Assembly: GCF_900095825.1 (NCBI RefSeq)
Contig: NZ_LT608315.1
Location: forward strand, 2,471,567 to 2,535,566
Reading direction: 5' to 3'
Length of the DNA stretch: 64,000 nucleotides
From: Acidaminococcus massiliensis
GTDB taxonomy: Bacteria > Bacillota > Negativicutes > Acidaminococcales > Acidaminococcaceae
Positions 57,201 through 63,675 of the stretch are shown one piece after another. A program made the translations under genes and the position numbers. The notes under the pieces were generated by a model, which saw nothing but the letters and a program-made list of their open reading frames with translations, did no database searches and was not told the DNA's origin. Numbering within the stretch: the stretch's first letter is position 1; each line of letters begins with the position of its first letter.

Positions 57201-57582
57201 GTCTTTCCCAAATCATGGAATAAAGCAGCTAATGCTGTAAAATCCTTCACTAAATTGAAATACTGCCAGTCATTTTGCCACTCATTATGTGCCAAATTTT
57301 TTTCTGTGGTCCCGATCGGTACAATCCCATCTTCATTAAAACACTCTCGCCGCCCGACAATCCACAGGATTTCGCTCTGCCTGCGGGAACGGATCCAGTG
57401 ACAGGCTACAGCCATATTTTTCGTGGCATTTTTTCGAAGTACAGCACGGACAGCATCCAATCCTTCCTGGGTAATCACAGTACGCCATACATCGTTGCCA
57501 ATACGGTCCGCATAATTATCCAATATCCGTCTGACAGTTTCTTGCGCTTTTTTTCACTGCGGGAAACAAAAAGTACAAACAT
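54248..57582 (-). CDS. cas2-3: Cas2-Cas3 fusion nuclease-helicase, reading frame broken at an A AAA AAG heptamer
   Basis: Frame 1 starts at ATG 57582, 8 nt after the cas1 stop, and gives MFVLFVSRSEKK, the Cas2 beta-strand start, but stops after 35 residues. The rest of Cas2 (AQETVRRILDNYADRIG and onward) and all of Cas3 lie in the -1 frame from about 57547 to 54248. The switch point is seven A in the coding strand (57548-57554), reading A AAA AAG in frame 1. A -1 slip there gives a fusion that aligns without gaps to Pseudomonas Cas2/3. Cas3 has HD (ALFHDLGK), helicase P-loop ASTGCGKT, DEID, SSAT and QLAGRVRRHR. Full length about 1,111 residues. The alternatives are a true lesion, phase variation or a sequencing error. 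Confidence 0.9.
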
Positions 57583-57590
57583 TTCATCAC

Positions 57591-58565
57591 CTACGAATAA
57601 ATTTGACAGCATTTCTCGACTTCTTCAAACAATACATCCATGGTCCTGTGTTCTGTGAATTTTTTCAGACATTGCTGTCTGAACTCTTTAGCACTTTTAT
57701 TTTCACTGGCATAGATAAAACTCCAGGGAAGGACGATAGCATCCTTGATCAAATCCGCCACGTCAAAGACAAGAGCCCCTTTTCTCGTTTTCCCATGCAT
57801 AACGGCAAATCCGTGAGGAATTCCCAGGACCCATAAGGTACAGGCTGCCTGTCCATAAGCCAGATAATTTCCATTATCCAGGAAATCATTTGCATCAGAA
57901 GCCTTGGAATCCACCTGTGCTTCGTGATTTCCATGCAATCGTACGAACGAAGAAATCCCTGTGGACTTTGCCGAATAGGAGTACAGTTTCCTCGTAAGCT
58001 CTGCTTCTGCCGTCAACAGCCGTGTCACTGAATCTGCCGTTTCTATTTTTTTACGATAACTATCTATCGCATTTTCTATCTCCAGATCATCCGCATAAAA
58101 CTCTGCTTCCTGCAGGTCTTCATCTTCTGACCATACCTCTGTAATAAAATCACATCTTCTTTTCTGGAATTCTTTGGCAACACAAAGTCTTTTCTTTTCA
58201 TCAAACCAGAAAGCCAGCCATTTCTGTACATATTGCGTAGGACGATATTCATTTTGCGGGCCTAGCCATTCTATATCCGTTCCTGCATATAAAGGCGTCC
58301 CGCCACCTCCAGAAAAGCCAACCATAACACCTGCGCTGCAAAGAAGCCGTACCGCCGCCTGAGTGATAGAAGTTCCATTTCCCAACAGAATAACCGTTGT
58401 ATTGGCAATGGGAATGTTCCAGTACAGATTTCCCTTTTCAGTTTCTGTCAGATAAACAACCCTTCCGTTTTTTTGTAAGATACGGCATTTTTCCAGATAG
58501 TAGATATTAGCCCTTTTGGAATGAAGTATTTCTTTATAATCACTTTTTTCAAGAAGTTCACTCAC
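57591..58565 (-). CDS. cas1: Cas1 integrase, type I-F
   Basis: 324 residues, metal-dependent spacer integrase. The N-terminal beta domain ends in VILLGNGTSITQAAVRLL, and the helical domain has the glutamate in LLTAEAELTRK, the histidine in IPHGFAVMHG and the aspartate in FDVADLIKD. Length and the SGGGGTPLYAG loop fit the I-F (YPEST) clade. GTG start after GAGG. First gene of the cas operon; its stop codon is part of the cas2-3 RBS region. Confidence 0.95.
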   Translation of the reverse strand: MSELLEKSDYKEILHSKRANIYYLEKCRILQKNGRVVYLTETEKGNLYWNIPIANTTVILLGNGTSITQAAVRLLCSAGVMVGFSGGGGTPLYAGTDIEWLGPQNEYRPTQYVQKWLAFWFDEKKRLCVAKEFQKRRCDFITEVWSEDEDLQEAEFYADDLEIENAIDSYRKKIETADSVTRLLTAEAELTRKLYSYSAKSTGISSFVRLHGNHEAQVDSKASDANDFLDNGNYLAYGQAACTLWVLGIPHGFAVMHGKTRKGALVFDVADLIKDAIVLPWSFIYASENKSAKEFRQQCLKKFTEHRTMDVLFEEVEKCCQIYS

Positions 58566-58681
58566 AAATCTTCATCCTCTCACACAGTATTCTGTAAAAT
58601 ATGAGTCAAAAAAAGACTAAAGTACGCTTGGGGCCTTCCAGCCTGTTTCCAACTGTTGCTTTTTATCTATATACAACCTTA

Positions 58682-58711
58682 ACTATACCATCTATATAAG
58701 ACTTAATACAA
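58682..58711 (-). promoter_or_regulatory. Candidate promoter of the cas operon
   Basis: TTGTAT and TATAGT separated by 18 nt on the minus strand, about 115 nt before cas1. Confidence 0.5.
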
Positions 58712-59207
58712 ATATTTGAAAAGATTAGGCGATGTCTACGGAATCATTACCAACGAATAATTTTTTCATCAACCAAGACTAAAATAATTTTTCAATTTTC
58801 ACCATAAAAAACATCATTTGCAAATATCTTCCCACCTATAGAATACCATAGTTATTGTACAAAAATGTGGACAACTGATTGATTTCTCTTAAAATCATTT
58901 ATTTTCTCTATTCTGCCGTATTAAAGGAAAGAAAGGACATGGTACCTGATGTTGGTGAAAGATGAAACTGGAAAACAGGAAACGATGGATGTCTATCATT
59001 CTATTTGGGGAAAGGCAAAATCCATCAAAGAAATGACCCTAACGCCTAAAAAGGAAAACCGTCTCCATGTTGGCTGAAAAATCCATAAAAAATAAAAAGG
59101 ATTTCAAAGAAGGGAATTGTCCCGACTTAAAATCGCCCTCAACAAGCCGAAATTTTTATTTTCAACGGTGATGAATGCTGATGAAAGTAAAAATTGCCTA
59201 TCCAAAG
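58712..59207. other. AT-rich 500-bp gap upstream of the cas operon
   Basis: No recognisable gene family and no RNA signature. It holds one weak short ORF (58949-59077) and AT-rich runs, and looks like island filler between the cas promoter and the cassette end. Confidence 0.5.
58949..59077 (+). CDS. Doubtful 42-residue ORF divergent from cas1
   Basis: Starts MLVKDETGKQETMDVYH and is Lys-rich with no membrane segment. AAAGGA lies 10 nt upstream. No family recognised. It could be a small island protein, a remnant or chance. Confidence 0.25.
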   Translation: MLVKDETGKQETMDVYHSIWGKAKSIKEMTLTPKKENRLHVG

Positions 59208-59407
59208 AAAATCCCCCGTCAAATCGCTTCACAAAGCGACTTTTGACAGGGGATTCAACGCAGATGCAGCTTTTTCCGTACCTGCTTTTGCATAATCTAG
59301 TAGAATTTCAATTGCACAGGAGGTGCAGCCATTTGCGCCCATGGGGTTTTCGGGAGCCAGGAATCACGCTAGGCTGTGGTTTTCCCGTCTTCCCGACCAT
59401 ATTTTAA
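59208..59407 (+). repeat. Cassette right-end repeat, copy 1, ending in the att-like core
   Basis: About 200 bp homologous to 61897-62105. It opens with a hairpin (AATCCCCcGTCAAA and TTTTGACAGGGGATT), carries GCAGCCATTTGCGCCCATGG, and ends in an identical GTGGTTTTCCCGTCTT plus the 16-bp core. Confidence 0.8.
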
Positions 59408-59616
59408 TAGGAGCAGCGCAGGGACGCCGTAGCAACCGGTTCACGACTTTTGCCATAGGCAAAATTTCGCCAGAACCGCCCGTTTTCACATTCATAAGCA
59501 TTTGCCTGCAGCAAATGGTCTTCTTTTGCGTGAAGTGGGTTCTTAGGCTGGCTCTGGCATTTGGTGCTGTGATACAATATTAATAATTAGACTTCTTTAA
59601 ACCAGGAGGTGCCTCA

Positions 59617-60291
59617 TTGAATCTCCAACAAACCTTGCAACAGACCGACCTGCCCCGCCTGGCAGCCTGTGCAGCGCATCGCCACGTGGCTTCACAGGCT
59701 GGGTGGAATACGGTGGACACGTTTCTCTGTTACCTTTGTGAGCTGGAGCCTGTCCTGCCGGATGAAACAGAAATCCTGATTCCTGGAAGCTGGTATGATG
59801 CAGGAGAAAAGCACCTGACCGCCGACCTGTATCGGACCGCTGACCTGGAAAGGGCCCGGAAGGATTGGAAGCTGGAACGCTTCTACAGCCAGAAAGAACT
59901 GGCTTCCATGGAACCGGATGCACGGAAAGCGCTGTTCAACAGCCTGTCCCAGAACAGCCCTCAGGCTTTGGATTACACAGCTGCTCCGTGGGCGGAAACC
60001 CTAGCAGCGGAAGTTCGGATGCCGGACAGCTTCACACTGGAAGAACGGCTGGATTTTCTGGCAGCTGCCATGTTGGAAATGGCGTATTACGGATTTACGC
60101 CCGATGTCCATGACCGAAATGTGGAACGGCTGGAAGCTGCCGTCCGGGAATTGGACAAGGATAATACCACTGCTCCCTGGGAAACGGAAGGTTCTACCAA
60201 CAAAACCTCCATGGAAACAGACCCGGATGAATGGATATACAGCATCCTCCAGCTCCAGGATACTGCCAGGATGCTCCAGGTGCTCTTCTGA
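59617..60291 (+). CDS. Unrecognised acidic protein in cassette B
   Basis: 224 residues, TTG start 6 nt after GGAGGT. Acidic, Leu/Ala-rich, mostly helical, with no signal or membrane segment. Segments such as HRHVASQAGWNTVDTFLCYL and LDFLAAAMLEMAYYGFTPDV are the most ordered-looking; I do not recognise the family. A terminator follows, and a metallophosphoesterase gene lies 110 bp downstream in the same direction. Composition is closer to the chromosome than to the cas genes, so it may have a different origin from cassette A. Confidence 0.7.
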   Translation: MNLQQTLQQTDLPRLAACAAHRHVASQAGWNTVDTFLCYLCELEPVLPDETEILIPGSWYDAGEKHLTADLYRTADLERARKDWKLERFYSQKELASMEPDARKALFNSLSQNSPQALDYTAAPWAETLAAEVRMPDSFTLEERLDFLAAAMLEMAYYGFTPDVHDRNVERLEAAVRELDKDNTTAPWETEGSTNKTSMETDPDEWIYSILQLQDTARMLQVLF

Positions 60292-60335
60292 CGAGAGATA
60301 AGCCAAAATACAAAGCCCAGTGTACCATGAAAAGC

Positions 60336-60381
60336 AAAGCCCGTCAGAACGCTTCTAAAATGAGATTCTGACGGGCTTTTT
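60336..60381 (+). terminator. Terminator between the unknown gene and the metallophosphoesterase
   Basis: AAAGCCCGTCAGA and TCTGACGGGCTTT arms followed by TT and a short A/T run; loop of about 18 nt. Confidence 0.75.
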
Positions 60382-60403
60382 ACACCCATGAAAGGAAAGT
60401 ATC

Positions 60404-61450
60404 ATGATTTATCTCACAGGAGACACCCACGGCCCTCTGGATTTTGACCGGATCCGGCCGAAGAATCTGCTTTCCCGGGGCGTGGACTGCCAGCCGGAGG
60501 ACATACTGCTTGTTTGTGGGGATTTCGGGATACCCTGGACGAACCCGGCCCAGGGCCCGGACCGGGAAATGCTGGAGGAAATCGCCCGGTGGCCCTATAC
60601 GGTGGCCTTTGTGGACGGGAACCATGAGAACTTTGCCTTGCTCAATCAGTACCCGGTGGTAGCATGGAAAGGCGGACATGCCCACCAGCTGCTGCCCAAC
60701 CTGTTCCATCTGATGCGTGGGGAGCTGTTCACCCTGGAAGGCCATACCTTCTTCACCATGGGCGGAGCCATGAGCACGGACCGTTGGATGCGGAGAGAAG
60801 GGATTTCCTGGTGGCCGGAAGAAATACCTTCCGAAGCGGAATGGCAGCACGCCTGGGACACCCTGGACCGGGCTGGATGGAAGGTAGACTACGTGGTGAC
60901 CCACACAGTCCCCACCCGCTGGAAAATCCAGGGCGGTATGCGGATGGTAGCCCACCTGGGAGACAAATGCCCGGTGGCTCGGAAGCTGGAAGAGCTGGAA
61001 AGCCACCTCACCTATCGCCGCTGGTTCTTCGGCCATCTCCATGACGACCGGATTACCCAGGACGGGAAAGCCGTTTGGCTGTATGAGAAAGTGGTGGACC
61101 TGGAAGGGAACAGCAAATTCAAAGGGAATCTTTGGAAAAAGTTCCTGGAAGGCTCTTATACCTATCCCATGATCTGCCGACCTGGGCCAGAAAGAAAAGG
61201 TATGGCTCAACCGTTGCTGGCCCGATTTCCAGACTTTCCGGAAGGAAAAGAAACAGCAGTGGACCGGTTTGCGCCCGGTGTTGCAGGAAGCAAGACTTTG
61301 ATACATCTGATTTTAAAGACAATGGGATATGGAAAGCCCCTTCCCTGTCCGGCATCTATCGAATCCCTGAAACAGCAAATGACATCAAACGAAGAACTCT
61401 GGATGGTAACGGTGCAGCATGGCGTGTTTTGGCGGGAGAAAAAAATCTGA
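60404..61450 (+). CDS. Metallophosphoesterase with unusual C-terminal extension
   Basis: 348 residues. Residues 1-230 hold the calcineurin-like motifs GDTHG (6-10), GDFG (about 39-42), GNHE (about 71-74), a late HT and GHLHDD (about 208-213). Similar single-domain proteins end near residue 235; here about 115 further residues follow with no recognised motif, and the shifted frame over 61132-61461 is also open, so a frameshift near 61110-61140 that hides the natural end is possible. Substrate unknown. Last protein of cassette B before the toxin-antitoxin locus. Confidence 0.75.
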   Translation: MIYLTGDTHGPLDFDRIRPKNLLSRGVDCQPEDILLVCGDFGIPWTNPAQGPDREMLEEIARWPYTVAFVDGNHENFALLNQYPVVAWKGGHAHQLLPNLFHLMRGELFTLEGHTFFTMGGAMSTDRWMRREGISWWPEEIPSEAEWQHAWDTLDRAGWKVDYVVTHTVPTRWKIQGGMRMVAHLGDKCPVARKLEELESHLTYRRWFFGHLHDDRITQDGKAVWLYEKVVDLEGNSKFKGNLWKKFLEGSYTYPMICRPGPERKGMAQPLLARFPDFPEGKETAVDRFAPGVAGSKTLIHLILKTMGYGKPLPCPASIESLKQQMTSNEELWMVTVQHGVFWREKKI

Positions 61451-61472
61451 TAGTAGCCTGATTACTTCAGCC

Positions 61473-61500
61473 TTGCAAACGTAGGGAACTATGATACAAT
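61473..61500 (+). promoter_or_regulatory. Promoter of small RNA 1
   Basis: TTGCAA and TACAAT separated by 16 nt. Confidence 0.6.
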
Positions 61501-61506
61501 GAAAAA

Positions 61507-61588
61507 AGAGCTGTCCATTTGGTCAGCCCCGTTGTTAGAAGGTTTTAGAAAACCCGCCTATCGATTGAGGCCGATGGCGGGTTTTCTT
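61507..61588 (+). ncRNA. Small RNA 1, paralogue of the antitoxin RNA, apparently without a toxin
   Basis: About 80 nt from its own promoter to a hairpin terminator (GAAAACCCGCC and GGCGGGTTTTC, then TTAT). It shares with small RNA 2 the 5' hairpin GCTGTCC-atTT-GGTCAGC and the following CCCC-GTTAGA element. The complementary strand encodes only a short hydrophilic remnant with no promoter, so its cognate toxin appears lost. Confidence 0.6.
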
Positions 61589-61609
61589 ATGCCCCCTTCT
61601 ATACCTCTC

Positions 61610-61637
61610 TTGCAATCCCTTGTAACTGTGTTATAAT
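61610..61637 (+). promoter_or_regulatory. Promoter of small RNA 2 (antitoxin)
   Basis: TTGCAA and TATAAT separated by 16 nt, the same architecture as that of small RNA 1. Confidence 0.65.
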
Positions 61638-61643
61638 GAAAAT

Positions 61644-61735
61644 ACAAATGGTGCTGTCTGGTGACGGTCAGCCCCATAGTTAGATCAGAATTAACCGCCT
61701 AGCCTGGAAGCATGGGGCGGTTAATTTCTTTTTTT
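61644..61735 (+). ncRNA. Small RNA 2, antisense antitoxin of a type I toxin-antitoxin pair
   Basis: About 90 nt. A 5' hairpin (GCTGTC and GGTCAGC), then CCCCATAGTTAGA, then the terminator TTAACCGCC / GGCGGTTAA with T7. Its 3' half is complementary to the last 19 codons of the hydrophobic peptide gene on the other strand, the tail-to-tail overlap seen in type I pairs such as txpA/ratA and bsrG/SR4. Confidence 0.7.
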
Positions 61736-61790
61736 GCAAAAGAAGTACCAGGACGATTAACAAAAATAAAGTTAGATTTGTTTCGTTCAT
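61680..61790 (-). CDS. Small hydrophobic peptide, candidate type I toxin
   Basis: 36 residues: MNETN, a hydrophobic helix LTLFLLIVLVLLL, then QKKK and a basic tail ending RRLILI. One membrane span with a positive cytoplasmic flank is the form of type I toxins. GGTGAGG precedes the ATG, and CCCCAGAGATGGGG just upstream can fold over the translation start region. It has its own promoter (61852-61881) and its 3' end overlaps the convergent antisense RNA. In excess it should depolarise the membrane (inference from similar toxins). Confidence 0.7.
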   Translation of the reverse strand: MNETNLTLFLLIVLVLLLQKKKLTAPCFQARRLILI

Positions 61791-61851
61791 GGCCCTCACC
61801 CCATCTCTGGGGCAAGATTTGACCGCCTACCGTATAGACAACACCGTGTAC

Positions 61852-61881
61852 AGTATAACATATCGACATGGGATCCGGCAA
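61852..61881 (-). promoter_or_regulatory. Promoter of the toxin gene
   Basis: TTGCCG and TATACT separated by 18 nt on the minus strand, giving a leader of about 55 nt. Confidence 0.65.
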
Positions 61882-61896
61882 CGAAAGCCCATCCGC

Positions 61897-62105
61897 AAAA
61901 ATCCCCTGTCAAAGCGCCTTACAGGACAGCTTTTGACAGGGGATCCGGAGCAGATGCAGCGTCTGGCACCTGCTTTTTCACAATCTATGGGAATTTCATT
62001 GCACAGGGGGTGCAGCCATTTGCGCCCATGGTGCGCCCATGGGATTTTCAGAAGCCGGAAATCACGACAAACCGTGGTTTTCCCGTCTTCCCGACCATAT
62101 TTTAA
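61897..62105 (+). repeat. Cassette right-end repeat, copy 2, ending in the att-like core
   Basis: Homologous to 59208-59407: hairpin AATCCCCTGTCAAA / TTTTGACAGGGGAT, GCAGCCATTTGCGCCCATGG, then the identical final 32 bp that includes the core at 62090-62105. It has a small internal duplication of GCGCCCATGG. Confidence 0.8.
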
Positions 62106-62112
62106 AGAGGAC

Positions 62113-62142
62113 AGCCGTCACCTTCGGGTGGCGGCTTTTTTT
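62113..62142 (+). terminator. Duplicate of the tRNA-Pro terminator without a tRNA
   Basis: AGCCGTCACC-TTCG-GGTGGCGGCT with T7, directly after the third att-like core, as at 48509. The region 62143-62233 holds CGTTCATCGT repeats and a GCCAGATGCCAGC segment also seen in copy 5 of the palindrome; no gene. Confidence 0.8.
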
Positions 62143-62233
62143 GCGAATGTATCGTTCATCGTGAGTCGTTCATCGTTTTGGAGGCCAGATGCCAGCATCT
62201 GGCTTTGAACGTATTGGCCCTCAGGGCGGCCGG

Positions 62234-62345
62234 GAGGGGTTTGCCTGCGGCGAACCCCTCGTATAATAGAGTTGTACCAGATATTCTCTTTTATAGTGAA
62301 TTACGGTACGATTAGAATGGAGCTGTGGATTGGTTGCGAACCCCT
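62234..62345 (+). repeat. 112-bp direct repeat, right copy (interrupted by IS110)
   Basis: Matches 48713-48824. The hairpin arms show a covariation against the left copy (GAGGGG with CCCCTC instead of GATGGG with CCCATC). After GCGAACCCCT the sequence changes to ACCGCTTGACGG, the left end of the IS110 element. Confidence 0.8.
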
Positions 62346-62490
62346 ACCGCTTGACGGTTTTCGTAGAGTCCGACCACAGACTTCATTCAATTTGTTAATG
62401 AGTTGGATACCGCTCGACGGTTCATATCTAGCGAGGATACATTATGATGAAGTCTCTGTGGCTTTGATGCACAGCTGCCAATTCAAAAAA
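62346..62490 (+). ncRNA. Candidate IS110 bridge RNA region
   Basis: The non-coding left end holds two near-identical small hairpins, ACCGCTTGACGGTT and ACCGCTCGACGGTT, and a long inverted pair CCACAGACTTCAT / ATGAAGTCTCTGTGG enclosing the second. IS110-group elements encode a bridge RNA with two guide loops exactly here, upstream of the transposase. Guide-target pairing could not be settled by eye. Confidence 0.5.
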
Positions 62491-62505
62491 AGGAGGTTGA
62501 TTTTT

Positions 62506-63675
62506 ATGCTTTGTATCGGAATTGACGTTGCAAAGCGGAAACATGACTGCTGTATCATTGACTCGGATGCATTGAAAACAGTTGAATCTTTTACATTTCC
62601 CAATTCACGGGAAGGCTTTGACATGCTCCTTTCCAAGATTTCTGAACTGGGCATTCCAAAAGATAAAATAAGAGTAGGATTGGAAGCAACCGGTCACTAT
62701 TCCTCGAATCTCGCCCATTTCATCTCAGAACATGACCTTCCACTGCTCACTTTCAATCCGCTTCTCACGAATAGATACAAGCAAGGATTCAGCCTGCGTA
62801 AAACCAAGACTGATAAAGTCGATGCCTGCGCTATTGCACAGATGATTGTGTCAGGGAAAGGATCCCAAACCTACTCTTCTTCATTGTACCATAACGAGGA
62901 AATGAAATCACTCTCTCGTTACAGATCTCAAACCATGCAGAAGTGTTCCAAGCTAAAGATATCAGTTTCCCGTCTGGTTACGATTTTATTCCCAGAGCTG
63001 GAAGGGCTGACATCTTCCATCCATCTTGCTTCAATCTATGCGCTTCTAAAAGCCTATCCTGGCCATGAACAGATTGCTCATTGCAGCATGAAGCGGCTGA
63101 CGCACCTGTTAAGTGATGCCTCCCAGGGGAGATTTGACAAAAGCAAGGCTTTGGAAATCCACCAGGCAGCATGCCGTTCTATCGGTAAAGTCTCGCTTTC
63201 GGCTTCTATGGAACTCGTCCATACCATTACGGATATTGAAGTGTTGAAGCAGCATATCGTTGAAATCGATGAGAAGCTTAAGGAAATGGTGGACCAGGAA
63301 GAATCTTCGATTATTGACATACCAGGGATCGGTTATACCCTTTGTGCCAGCATTCTGGGCGAAGTTGGTGATTTCAAGCGTTTTCCGGATGTCGACAAGC
63401 TCCTGGCTTACGCAGGGATGTCACCTTCCAAACATGACTCTGGAGACTACCATTCGAAGCATAACAAGATGGAAAAAAGAGGATCCCCCTATCTGCGAAA
63501 GACACTGTACCTTGCCGCCCGCCTGGTTGCACAGAACGTACCGAAATTCAAAGAATACCTTGAAAAGAAACTGTCAGAACACAAGCCTTACAAAATCGCT
63601 TTGTCCCATGTAGCCAAGAAACTGATCCGATTGATTTACCGGCTTGGTATTAGTGGCTGCCCTTATTTAGCCTGA
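62506..63675 (+). CDS. IS110-family transposase (DEDD recombinase)
   Basis: 389 residues. The RuvC-like domain has D7 (GIDVAKRKHD), E60 (GLEATGHYS), D103 and D106 (KTDKVDACA). The C-terminal Tnp_20 domain has the IPGIGYTLCASILGEVGD helix-hairpin and the conserved serine in AGMSPSKHDSG. AGGAGG lies 9 nt before the ATG. Full length and uninterrupted, so possibly active. Confidence 0.94.
   Translation: MLCIGIDVAKRKHDCCIIDSDALKTVESFTFPNSREGFDMLLSKISELGIPKDKIRVGLEATGHYSSNLAHFISEHDLPLLTFNPLLTNRYKQGFSLRKTKTDKVDACAIAQMIVSGKGSQTYSSSLYHNEEMKSLSRYRSQTMQKCSKLKISVSRLVTILFPELEGLTSSIHLASIYALLKAYPGHEQIAHCSMKRLTHLLSDASQGRFDKSKALEIHQAACRSIGKVSLSASMELVHTITDIEVLKQHIVEIDEKLKEMVDQEESSIIDIPGIGYTLCASILGEVGDFKRFPDVDKLLAYAGMSPSKHDSGDYHSKHNKMEKRGSPYLRKTLYLAARLVAQNVPKFKEYLEKKLSEHKPYKIALSHVAKKLIRLIYRLGISGCPYLA

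Noticed and set aside
58620-58940. Possible anti-CRISPR or tracr-like RNA upstream of cas1
   Set aside because: No repeat-like anti-repeat, no hairpin terminator and no strong promoter pair seen; type I-F needs no tracrRNA.
61699-61881. A 60-codon minus-strand frame overlapping the toxin gene
   Set aside because: Its start has no RBS and it lies in another frame of the same DNA; the 36-codon frame has an RBS, a hydrophobic span and a matching promoter.
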